From: an uncultured Caulobacterales bacterium
GTDB taxonomy: Bacteria > Pseudomonadota > Alphaproteobacteria > Caulobacterales > Maricaulaceae
DNA: 64,000 bases
Direction: 5' to 3'
NCBI GenBank assembly: GCA_937928165.1
Contig: CALFVT010000006.1
Location: forward strand, 62,001-126,000
Below are positions 24,222 to 32,283 of the stretch, one piece after another; position 1 is the stretch's first letter, and each line of letters opens with the position of its first letter. The notes beneath the pieces were generated by a model that saw only the letters and a list, made by a program, of their open reading frames with translations, was not told the DNA's origin and ran no database searches. Made by a program: the position numbers and the translations under genes.

Positions 24222-25184
24222 ATGAACGACATTGAGATTAACTGCGGTGATACCCCGCTAGAGCGGGGCGGCATATTACGCGGTGATAAAATTCGCGGGC
24301 GCTGGGCGGGAAACCCCAACGGGCCGGCTCTTATGGTACTCGGCGGTATATCTGCTGACCGCTTTGTCGCGGACGGCGGGCGCACAGGCCGAGGTTGGTG
24401 GGGGAATTTAGTACATAAAGACGGGCCGATTGATTTAAATAGATTCAAAGTCATTGGTTATGACTTCGCGCCTAATTTGGACGCGCAGTGCGATCTTTGC
24501 CCCGTTACAACCCGCGATCAAGCGGGGCGCCTCGCCAAACTCTTAGACGCCTTAGATATTGACGCACTCGACGGGTTTATTGGCTCATCTTACGGCGGTA
24601 TGTGCGGGCTGGCCTTGACGCAGCACTATCCGGGCCGGGTCAAAAACCTCTGCATCATTAGCGCTGCCCATCGCCCTTATCCCATCGGAGTGGCATGGCG
24701 CGGCATACAGCGCCGCATTGTCCGTCTTGCTCTTGCGGCCGGAACGCCCGAAGCAGGCCTAAAACTCGCGCGGGAGCTGGCCATGACAACCTACCGCACC
24801 CCCAAGGAATTTGCCCACCGTTTTGCTCTCAACGAAACGGCGCAAAATCCGTCCCATTTTGATATTTGTGACTACCTCGGATCGCGCGGGGATGCCTTCG
24901 CTAGTGCCGCAGACGCCAAACGGTTTTTAGTCATGTCCGAGTCCATTGATCTTCACCGCATCACCCCCGAGGCCATTACAATTCCCGCCCTTGTAATGAC
25001 CGCGATTTCTGACCAGATTGCGCCGTTGCCTGATATGCGCGAGCTGTGTGATCGCCTCGGCGGGCCGTCGGAGCTCTTTACCTTTACCTCGCTTTATGGG
25101 CATGATGCGTTTTTAAAAGAATATGATGCCATGAGGCCACGGCTCAGCGCATTTTGCCAAAGGCTATTGACAAAGGCGGTTTAA
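24222..25184 (+). CDS. metX: Homoserine O-acyltransferase, MetX family (probably succinyl-type)
   Basis: An alpha/beta-hydrolase-fold acyltransferase that activates homoserine for methionine synthesis. 320 residues. The catalytic triad is visible as S123 in the elbow GSSYGGMCG, D264 in TAISDQIAPLP and H294 in LYGHDAF. The GxSYG elbow and short length resemble the group of MetX proteins that use succinyl-CoA. The adjacent MetB, which normally takes O-succinylhomoserine, agrees. Donor specificity is an inference. The SAM riboswitch just upstream implies repression by SAM. metB starts one base after the stop triplet region. Confidence 0.88.
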   Translation: MNDIEINCGDTPLERGGILRGDKIRGRWAGNPNGPALMVLGGISADRFVADGGRTGRGWWGNLVHKDGPIDLNRFKVIGYDFAPNLDAQCDLCPVTTRDQAGRLAKLLDALDIDALDGFIGSSYGGMCGLALTQHYPGRVKNLCIISAAHRPYPIGVAWRGIQRRIVRLALAAGTPEAGLKLARELAMTTYRTPKEFAHRFALNETAQNPSHFDICDYLGSRGDAFASAADAKRFLVMSESIDLHRITPEAITIPALVMTAISDQIAPLPDMRELCDRLGGPSELFTFTSLYGHDAFLKEYDAMRPRLSAFCQRLLTKAV

Positions 25185-25186
25185 TT

Positions 25187-26344
25187 ATGAGCAAAAAACC
25201 CAATATTCAAACCCAAATCATACAGGCGGACATCGGCGCAGACCCGGCCTACGGCGCGGTTGCCCCGCCGCTTTATACAAGCTCAACTTATCTTTGGCCA
25301 AGCACGTCTGAGAAAGGGCCTTATGATTATGGCCGAAGCAACAACCCTAACCGCGACGGGCTTGCGCGGGCTTTGGCTGCCCTTGAAGGCGGAGCGCAGG
25401 CCGTCATAACCTCATCAGGCATGAGCGCCGTTGATTTATGCCTGAACCTAATCAAAGCCGATGATCTTATTATCGCGCCCCATGATTGCTACGGCGGAAC
25501 CTACCGCCTACTCGATCACCGCGCCCGACAAGGCCGCATCCGTGTCAAATTTATCGACCAATCAGATGACGCTGCCTTAAAGGTAGCTCTGGCGGAAAAA
25601 CCCGCCATGGTCTTAATCGAGACTCCGTCTAATCCGCTCATGCGGCTTGTGGATATTGCGGCCATCGCCCGCGCGGCCAAAGCCGTCGGCGCGATTGTCG
25701 CGGCGGATAACACCTTCCTCTCCCCTGCGCGCCAAAAGCCGCTAGAGCTGGGCTGCGATCTGGTCATTCATTCAACGACAAAATACCTTAACGGGCATAG
25801 TGATGTGGTCGGCGGAGCCGTAATTGCCATAGATAAAACCCACGGGGAGGCGCTAGACTGGTGGGCAAATTGCACCGGCGTCACCGCGAGCCCCTTTGAT
25901 GCGTGGCAGACCCTGCGCGGGCTTCGGACATTAAATATCCGCATGGATGCCCAAGAAGCCAATGCTCTGGCGATTGCGCAATATCTTCAAAGCCATAACG
26001 CCGTCACCCGAATTTACTATCCGGGACTTAAAAATGATCCGGGCTATACGCTGATGCAAGCGCAGCAATCCGGGCCCGGAGCTATGCTATCCTTTGAAGC
26101 CTCAACTCCGCAGCAAGCCGCGAAGATTATGGAGGGCGTGAAAATCTTTCGCCTCGCCGCCTCTTTAGGGGGCGTTGAAAGCCTAATCTGCCAGCCTTCG
26201 ACCATGACCCACCGGGGCATGGCAGACACCGCCCGGCTTAAGGCCGGAATCACCGACAACCTCATCCGCCTTTCCGTAGGGCTGGAGGCACAAACGGACT
26301 TGATAAATGATTTATCGCAGGCTTTACCCAGTTTAAAGGGATAA
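25187..26344 (+). CDS. metB: Cystathionine gamma-synthase (MetB-type Cys/Met PLP enzyme)
   Basis: Joins activated homoserine to cysteine to give cystathionine. 385 residues. The PLP lysine is K199 in HSTTKYLNGHSDVVGG. The region ASLGGVESLICQPSTMTHRG is closest to MetB, and the NPNRDGLARALAALEGG segment is standard for the family. A cystathionine beta-lyase or O-acylhomoserine sulfhydrylase role cannot be excluded by motif alone. The ATG at 25187 is preferred to an in-frame ATG at 25154 that lies inside metX; AAAGGCGG precedes it. It is co-transcribed with metX under the SAM riboswitch. Confidence 0.87.
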   Translation: MSKKPNIQTQIIQADIGADPAYGAVAPPLYTSSTYLWPSTSEKGPYDYGRSNNPNRDGLARALAALEGGAQAVITSSGMSAVDLCLNLIKADDLIIAPHDCYGGTYRLLDHRARQGRIRVKFIDQSDDAALKVALAEKPAMVLIETPSNPLMRLVDIAAIARAAKAVGAIVAADNTFLSPARQKPLELGCDLVIHSTTKYLNGHSDVVGGAVIAIDKTHGEALDWWANCTGVTASPFDAWQTLRGLRTLNIRMDAQEANALAIAQYLQSHNAVTRIYYPGLKNDPGYTLMQAQQSGPGAMLSFEASTPQQAAKIMEGVKIFRLAASLGGVESLICQPSTMTHRGMADTARLKAGITDNLIRLSVGLEAQTDLINDLSQALPSLKG

Positions 26345-26456
26345 CTTGGGTATAATTTACTACAACAGGCTCTTTTTTATTTAATAAAGGGAAATTTTTT
26401 GCTTGTTCTTGAGTGAGATTTAAGCTTTAAAGGCAGCGAATAAGAGGTTTCATTTT

Positions 26457-26555
26457 ATGGCACGTCCTGCCGATATGATTAGACGCAATGAACTCGCAGC
26501 TAAAGCTGTGATTATTCTTGTGGACGGTCTACTACTCATTCAAATGGGTCGTTAA
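26457..26555 (+). CDS. ilvL: Branched-chain amino acid leader peptide (32 aa)
   Basis: An ATG preceded by AGAGG opens 32 codons: MARPADMIRRNELAAKAVII then LVDGLLLIQMGR. Residues 18-22 (V-I-I-L-V) and 25-28 (L-L-L-I) are runs of the very amino acids made by the operon, and two of the Leu codons are CTA. It lies between metB and ilvD and is followed at once by alternative hairpins. The E. coli ilvL peptide has the same logic. The symbol is used by analogy of function, not by sequence identity. Confidence 0.85.
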   Translation: MARPADMIRRNELAAKAVIILVDGLLLIQMGR

Positions 26556-26622
26556 AGCGGGATGTAAATAAATATTACGAATGATTATCACCCCGCTCTT
26601 CGCAAGATTAGCGGGTTTTTTT
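26534..26622 (+). promoter_or_regulatory. Transcription attenuator of the ilv-leu cluster
   Basis: Three mutually exclusive pairings are visible. ACTCATT with AATGGGT (26534-26549) overlaps the last leader codons. The antiterminator is AGCGGG (26556-26561) with CCCGCT (26592-26597). The terminator is the same CCCGCT with AGCGGG (26610-26615), followed by seven T (26616-26622). A ribosome stalled on Ile/Val/Leu codons would favour the antiterminator; one that finishes the leader would favour the terminator. ilvD starts 35 bases later. Confidence 0.85.
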
Positions 26623-26657
26623 ATGGCTAGACAGTCATAAAAGAGAAAGGACATTTC

Positions 26658-28331
26658 ATGAGCTCAAAACGCTCAGACGCGATTATTAAAGGCCCTTCCC
26701 GCGCCCCGGCGCGGGCGATGCTGCGCGCCGCTGGCCTAAATGATGAGAATTTCAACGGCCCGCTGATCGCCGTATTTAATACATGGACCAATATGGGGCC
26801 ATGTAATATGGATTTAGATAAGCTCGCTGTTCCCGTGCGGGCAGGCATACGCGCCGCAGGGGGCACACCGATAGATTTTAATTCCATCGCCGTATCAGAC
26901 GGCATTACAATGGGCAGTGAAGGCATGCGCGCGAGCTTGATATCCCGCGACGTTATAACGGATTCCATTGAGCTTGCCGTCAAAGGCCACAGCCTTGACG
27001 GGGTGATTATTTTGGTTGCTTGCGATAAAACAATCCCGGCTGCGGCCATGGCTTTAGCGCGGATGAATGTACCCGGCGTCGTGGTTTACGGGGGCTCTAT
27101 CATGCCCGGCCAGCACAAAGGCAAAGACCTGTCTGTGCAAGATGTGTTCGAAGCTGTTGGCGCTTGTGCGGCTGGCATTATCGACGCGGCCGAACTCACT
27201 GAGATTGAAAAAGCCGCTTGCCCCGGCGCAGGGGCGTGCGGAGGGCAATTTACCGCCAATTCCATGGCCATGGCCATGACCTTTTTAGGGCTCTCGCCCA
27301 TGGGGCTCAATGATATTCCCGCCGTTGATGCGGGTAAAAATGACGCCGCCTTTAAAGCGGGAGAGCTTGTAGTCGACTGCGTGAAAGAAAACCGCTTGCC
27401 GCGAGATATGATCACCAAAGCGGCTTTGATGAATGCGGCCACGGCGCTTTCGGCAACGGCGGCTTCGACCAATGCGATATTGCATTTGCTCGCGATTGCC
27501 AGCGAAGCGGGAGTTAAAGACTTTGATATTGACGCCTTTGACGCGGTTTCCCGCAGCACGCCTGTCATTGGCGATTTAAAACCTGGCGGACGATATATGG
27601 CCTATGATCTTTACAAGGCCGGCGGCTCTGCTCTTGTTGGCCGCCGCCTCCTTGAGGCCGGATGGATAGACAATAGCCCCACCGTCACAGGTCGGTCTTT
27701 ATTTGAAGAAGTCATGAACGCCCCCGAAACAAAAGGCCAAGATGTCATCCGCCCATGGGAGGCCCCTGTCAAATCACGCGGGGGTTACGGCATACTCTAC
27801 GGCGATCTCGCCCCTGAAGGCTGCGTGGTCAAACTCGCGGGGCATGGGGATTTATTCTTCGAAGGCACAGCCCGCGTGTTTGATAGTGAAGAAGCCTGTT
27901 TCGAAGTCGTACAGAAAAACGGCATCCAAAAAGGTGATGTGGTGATTATTCGCAATGAAGGCCCAGCAGGCGGCCCTGGCATGCGCGAAATGTTAGGGGT
28001 GACCGCTGCCCTTGTCGGGCAAGACCTTGCCGATCATGTGGCGCTCATTACAGACGGGCGGTTCTCCGGCGCGTCCTACGGTTTTGTTATCGGCCATGTT
28101 GCCCCAGAAGCGGCGCGCGGCGGGCCGATTGCCCTTGTGCAAGACGGGGATAAAATTACTATCGACGTGGAAGCCCGCACCATTAATGTTGACTTTGATA
28201 TTGCCGCACGCGCCAAAAATTGGACACCGCCCAAACCTCGCTACCCGAGCGGCGCTTATGCTAAATTTGCCAAACTTGTTGGCAGCGCCTCAAAAGGCGC
28301 TGTCACCTCATTCCCATTTGACCAAGACTAA
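26658..28331 (+). CDS. ilvD: Dihydroxy-acid dehydratase
   Basis: Dehydrates 2,3-dihydroxy-3-methyl-butanoate or -pentanoate to the keto acids of Val and Ile. 557 residues with iron-sulfur ligands C49 (NMGPCN), C122 (ACDKTIPA) and C194 (CPGAGACGG), and the C-terminal signature [20 protein letters not shown]. The cluster type (2Fe-2S or 4Fe-4S) is not evident. It is the first structural gene after the attenuator, with ilvC 9 bases behind it. Confidence 0.96.
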   Translation: MSSKRSDAIIKGPSRAPARAMLRAAGLNDENFNGPLIAVFNTWTNMGPCNMDLDKLAVPVRAGIRAAGGTPIDFNSIAVSDGITMGSEGMRASLISRDVITDSIELAVKGHSLDGVIILVACDKTIPAAAMALARMNVPGVVVYGGSIMPGQHKGKDLSVQDVFEAVGACAAGIIDAAELTEIEKAACPGAGACGGQFTANSMAMAMTFLGLSPMGLNDIPAVDAGKNDAAFKAGELVVDCVKENRLPRDMITKAALMNAATALSATAASTNAILHLLAIASEAGVKDFDIDAFDAVSRSTPVIGDLKPGGRYMAYDLYKAGGSALVGRRLLEAGWIDNSPTVTGRSLFEEVMNAPETKGQDVIRPWEAPVKSRGGYGILYGDLAPEGCVVKLAGHGDLFFEGTARVFDSEEACFEVVQKNGIQKGDVVIIRNEGPAGGPGMREMLGVTAALVGQDLADHVALITDGRFSGASYGFVIGHVAPEAARGGPIALVQDGDKITIDVEARTINVDFDIAARAKNWTPPKPRYPSGAYAKFAKLVGSASKGAVTSFPFDQD

Positions 28332-29366
<1,035 letters not shown>

Positions 29367-29410
29367 AAAGTTACATTGTAAAGTGCTCTCATCACACTCA
29401 TATGCCCTTA

Positions 29411-29501
29411 CCCTAAGGCCGCCGCAAAGCAGCGGGAACTCCAAAGGCCGCTTTGTGCATGATCCTTCGAGACGCGGCTCCGCCGCTCTTCAGGATGAGG
29501 G
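29411..29501. repeat. 91-bp REP-like palindromic element, copy 1
   Basis: Runs from CCCTAAGGCCGCCGCAAAGC to CTTCAGGATGAGGG with GATCCTTCGAGACGCGGCTC in the middle. A second copy of the same length stands at 31522-31612 in the next intergenic space of the operon. The CCTTCGAGACGCGG...CAGGATGAGG core is a widespread alphaproteobacterial extragenic palindrome. Confidence 0.85.
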
Positions 29502-29552
29502 AGTTGGGGGTTGCGGTAAAACTGAGCAAACTAAATTGTTTAATAATCCGCT

Positions 29553-29619
29553 CATTCCAGCGAAAGCTGGAATCCAGTCCAGACATAAATCCGCTTGGAC
29601 CCCAAATCAAGTTTGGGGT
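29553..29619. repeat. REP-like element with two hairpins, copy 1
   Basis: CATTCCAGCGAAAGCTGGAA makes one hairpin and CCCCAAATCAAGTTTGGGG another, about 30 bases apart. A partial copy is at 31667-31699 and a full variant at 33858-33922, all between genes of this one cluster. The first hairpin is the familiar alphaproteobacterial extragenic palindrome family. Confidence 0.82.
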
Positions 29620-29650
29620 GAGCGGGGTTTAACAACAAGGACACATAACC

Positions 29651-29766
29651 AAGAGGCGAGGAGCGCCGTAGGCGCGACAGGGAAACATCAAGAGGCGAGG
29701 AGCGCCGTAGGCGTGACCGGGATACATCAAGAGGCGAGGAGCGCGTAAGCGCGACAGGGAAATATA
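29651..29766. repeat. Three-unit 39-bp hairpin repeat array ending at the ilvB start
   Basis: Units begin at 29651, 29690 and 29729 (39, 39 and 38 bp). Each reads AAGAGGCGAGG, then a variable hairpin (GCGCCGTAGGCGC in unit 1, GCGCGTAAGCGC in unit 3), then GACAGGGAAA or a close form. The last unit ends at the base before the ilvB ATG, so its GACAGGGA serves as the ribosome site. A related array precedes ilvN. Confidence 0.93.
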
Positions 29767-31491
29767 ATGACCACAGCGAAGCAATTCGATAAACAGCAAA
29801 CGGAAATTCTTGAAAACCGTGAGCCCAAGTCTGGCTCGCAGCTTTTGCTTGAATCCATTGCGGTGCAGGGCGTGGATATGATTTTCGGCTATCCGGGCGG
29901 GGCGATTATGCCGGTCTATGATGTGCTGCCGAAGTATCCCAAGCTGCGCCATATTCTCTGCCGTCATGAGCAAGGCTGCGGCATGGCGGCGATTGGCTAT
30001 GCCCGCGCCACAGGGCGGACAGGCACGGCTTTTGCCACCTCTGGCCCCGGCGCAACCAACCTCGTCACTGCCATTGCCGATGCCTATCTTGATAGTGTCC
30101 CCGTGGTTTTTGTCACCGGGCAAGTGCCGTCAAATTTGATGGGAACTGACGCCTTTCAAGAGGTGGATATTTTCGGCATTACCCTGCCGATTGTTAAACA
30201 TAGCTATATTGTGCGCGACCCCGCCGATATTCCCGGCATGATCGCGGAGGCTTATTTTATCGCCGCAGAAGGCCGGCCCGGCCCTGTGCTCATTGACCTG
30301 CCCAAAGACGTGGCCAATGCCGTGACGACCCAAAGACACCGCTGGCGGCCCTATCCTAAGGTCAAGCCTGAAATGGGGCAAAGCGCGGATATTGCCGCCG
30401 CCGAAGACCTCATCCGCGCCGCCAAAAAACCACTATTTTATATTGGCGGCGGGATTGCCCAAGGGGACGGCGTCGAGGAACTGCGCGCCCTTGTGGAGCG
30501 AACCGAAATTCCCGTGGTTTCCACCTTAAAAGGCCTTGGGTCTTTGCCGTCCGATCATCCGCATTACCTCGGTATGCTCGGGATGCACGGACTAAAGGCG
30601 GCCAATTATGCGGTGCAGGAATGTGATCTTTTAATTGTCGCCGGCGCGCGCTTTGATGACCGCGCGACAGGCAAGCTTGATACCTTTGCGCCGCTCGCCA
30701 AAGTCATTCACATGGATATTGACGTGGCCGAAATTAATAAACTGCGGCGAGTCAATGTCGGGCTTGACGGGAGCCTGAAGAAAAACCTTGCCGCGCTTAA
30801 TCCCGGCAAAACGAAATGTGATGACTGGCGCGAGCTATGTTATGATCGCCGCGCGGAATATGAGTGGGATTATACGGGGGCGCAGGCCAAGGCCGCCCCT
30901 GGCATTTACGCGCCCAAGCTATTGCATGACCTCTCTCGCCGCGCAGATAAAAGTGCGGTGATCACCTGTGATGTCGGGCAGCACCAAATGTGGGTGGCCC
31001 AGCATTGCTATTTCGATAATCCAAAAGATCACATCACCAGCGGCGGCCTCGGCACCATGGGTTTTGGCCTGCCCGCAGGACTTGGGGCCAAGCTCGGTAC
31101 GCCGGAGCGTACGGTCATTACAGTTTCGGGCGACGGCTCCATCATGATGAATATCCAAGAGCTTGCGACCCTGAACCGCTACGGCATTGCACTTAAAATC
31201 GTGCTGCTGGATAACTCCGTGCTCGGCATGGTACGCCAGTGGCAGGAAGTGTTTTTTGATAAAAACTATTCCGAAACGACGTTAGATGATAACCCCGATT
31301 TCGCCCTTGTCGCCAAAGCCTTTCAAATCGACGCCTTTAGCGTCAATACCGCCGATGAAATGGATGCGGGCATTGACCGCTTGCTCAATACCAACGGACC
31401 TGTGCTCATGCATGTCAAAATTGACCCCAATGAAAATGTCTGGCCCCTCGTCCCTCCTGGCCGCAGCAATGCGGATATGATGGAGCGGTAG
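29767..31491 (+). CDS. ilvB: Acetolactate synthase large subunit (IlvG-like)
   Basis: ThDP/FAD enzyme making acetolactate or acetohydroxybutyrate from pyruvate. 574 residues. Landmarks are FGYPGGAIMPVYD, LCRHEQGCGMAAIGYARATG with the ThDP glutamate, ATSGPGATNLVT, the FAD region, and the ThDP diphosphate motif GDGSIMMNIQELATL, then LGMVRQWQEVFF. The wording of the N-terminal motifs is nearest to E. coli IlvG (AHAS II), and the short regulatory partner agrees. Its ribosome site comes from the third unit of the upstream repeat array. Confidence 0.95.
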   Translation: MTTAKQFDKQQTEILENREPKSGSQLLLESIAVQGVDMIFGYPGGAIMPVYDVLPKYPKLRHILCRHEQGCGMAAIGYARATGRTGTAFATSGPGATNLVTAIADAYLDSVPVVFVTGQVPSNLMGTDAFQEVDIFGITLPIVKHSYIVRDPADIPGMIAEAYFIAAEGRPGPVLIDLPKDVANAVTTQRHRWRPYPKVKPEMGQSADIAAAEDLIRAAKKPLFYIGGGIAQGDGVEELRALVERTEIPVVSTLKGLGSLPSDHPHYLGMLGMHGLKAANYAVQECDLLIVAGARFDDRATGKLDTFAPLAKVIHMDIDVAEINKLRRVNVGLDGSLKKNLAALNPGKTKCDDWRELCYDRRAEYEWDYTGAQAKAAPGIYAPKLLHDLSRRADKSAVITCDVGQHQMWVAQHCYFDNPKDHITSGGLGTMGFGLPAGLGAKLGTPERTVITVSGDGSIMMNIQELATLNRYGIALKIVLLDNSVLGMVRQWQEVFFDKNYSETTLDDNPDFALVAKAFQIDAFSVNTADEMDAGIDRLLNTNGPVLMHVKIDPNENVWPLVPPGRSNADMMER

Positions 31492-31521
31492 GCGTGTTTC
31501 CAATAATGTTATACCCCCTCA

Positions 31522-31612
31522 CCCTGAGGCCGCCGCAAAGCGGTGGGGACTCGAAGGCTGGCTTCATGCATAATCCTTCGAGACGCGGCAACGCCGCTCC
31601 TCAGGATGAGGG
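31522..31612. repeat. 91-bp REP-like palindromic element, copy 2
   Basis: Same structure and length as the element at 29411-29501: CCCTGAGGCCGCCGCAAAGC at one end, TAATCCTTCGAGACGCGGCA in the middle, CTCAGGATGAGGG at the other end. It differs by scattered substitutions, several of them compensatory in the stem (GGCTGG...CCTTCGAG arms). It lies between ilvB and ilvN. Confidence 0.86.
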
Positions 31613-31666
31613 ATATTGGGGCTTCCGAAAAATTATAGCGTCGGAATCATTTAATTATCGCCCGCT

Positions 31667-31699
31667 CATTCTAGCGAAAGCTGGAATCCAGAATAGGGA
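31667..31699. repeat. REP-like hairpin, partial copy 2
   Basis: CATTCTAGCGAAAGCTGGAA followed by TCCAGAATAGGGAT. It matches the first hairpin of the element at 29553 but lacks the CCCCAAATCAAGTTTGGGG half. It adjoins the second 39-41 bp repeat array. Confidence 0.78.
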
Positions 31700-31707
31700 T
31701 AAATAAC

Positions 31708-31828
31708 AAGAGGCGAGGAGGTGCATTAGCACCGACCGAGAATACATCAAGAGGCGAGGAGCGCCGAAGGCGCGACAGGGATAAATAACAAGAGGCGAAG
31801 AGCGCCAAAGGCACGACAGGGATAAACA
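31708..31828. repeat. Three-unit 39-41 bp hairpin repeat array ending at the ilvN start
   Basis: Units begin at 31708, 31749 and 31790 (41, 41 and 39 bp). They keep AAGAGGCGAGG and GACAGGGATAAA but vary the hairpin: GGTGCATTAGCACC, GCGCCGAAGGCGC, GCGCCAAAGGCAC. The stem is preserved by paired changes in the first two. The last unit stops at the base before the ilvN ATG and supplies its ribosome site, exactly as in front of ilvB. Confidence 0.93.
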
Positions 31829-32131
31829 ATGACCGAACTTCAACGCGATAAAACATTCGAGCCATCGGGCGTTCAGGGCAAGCTCAAGATCGTACTTCAT
31901 GACGTCTCGGGCACGCTTATCCGCGCACTCGGCACCATAGAGCGGCGGGGTTATGATTACCGAGATGTGCATTGCACACAGCGGGTCGACGGCGATTTTG
32001 ATTTGCTTGTCCATATTGAAGATACGGGCGGGCCGAATGATTTATCCACGCTATGCCTTCAGCTAGAGCGGCTTTATAATGTCGTGAGCGCCGAGCGCGT
32101 AGGCCGCCGCCACCGCGCGGAACATGCATGA
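31829..32131 (+). CDS. Acetolactate synthase small subunit, short ACT-only form (IlvM-like)
   Basis: 100 residues: one ACT-type domain (KLKIVLHDVSGTLIRALGTI, ERRGYDYRDVHCTQ, then LCLQLERLYNVVSAERV) and a basic tail RRHRAEH. Usual alphaproteobacterial IlvN/IlvH proteins are about 160-185 residues with a second C-terminal domain; this one is near the size of E. coli IlvM (87). IlvM activates its catalytic subunit without strong valine inhibition, so weak feedback is expected here, but that is inferred. Being next to an IlvG-like large subunit supports the assignment. Confidence 0.83.
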   Translation: MTELQRDKTFEPSGVQGKLKIVLHDVSGTLIRALGTIERRGYDYRDVHCTQRVDGDFDLLVHIEDTGGPNDLSTLCLQLERLYNVVSAERVGRRHRAEHA

Positions 32132-32172
32132 GCGAAGCTCGTGCCGAGGATTTGAGGCGGTCGGCCCGCCGA

Positions 32173-32195
32173 GGAATTGATTGATAATCAATTCC
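32173..32195. repeat. Perfect 10-bp inverted repeat between ilvN and leuA
   Basis: GGAATTGATT (32173-32182), a GAT loop, and AATCAATTCC (32186-32195). No T run follows on either strand, so it is not a standard terminator. It could be a protein-binding site or an mRNA processing hairpin within the operon, whose spacer here is 152 bases. Confidence 0.7.
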
Positions 32196-32283
32196 AGCCG
32201 AAAAAGGTTCATAGAACCGCGCCGAGGGTGGAGCCAAATTAAAGAATAGACTTCAGCTTCCACCGGAATAAACGGAAATTAAA

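Noticed and set aside
29651-29766. CRISPR array
   Set aside because: Units are contiguous 39-bp repeats without unique spacers, contain a variable hairpin, and no cas gene is near.
29629-30123. Minus-strand open frame with repeated GAPRLLM-type peptides
   Set aside because: The peptide repeats arise from translating the 39-bp DNA repeats backwards; most of the rest is opposite ilvB.
31655-32014. Minus-strand open frames encoding phrases like FWIPAFARM
   Set aside because: This is the well-known artefact of translating alphaproteobacterial extragenic palindromes; it also overlaps ilvN.
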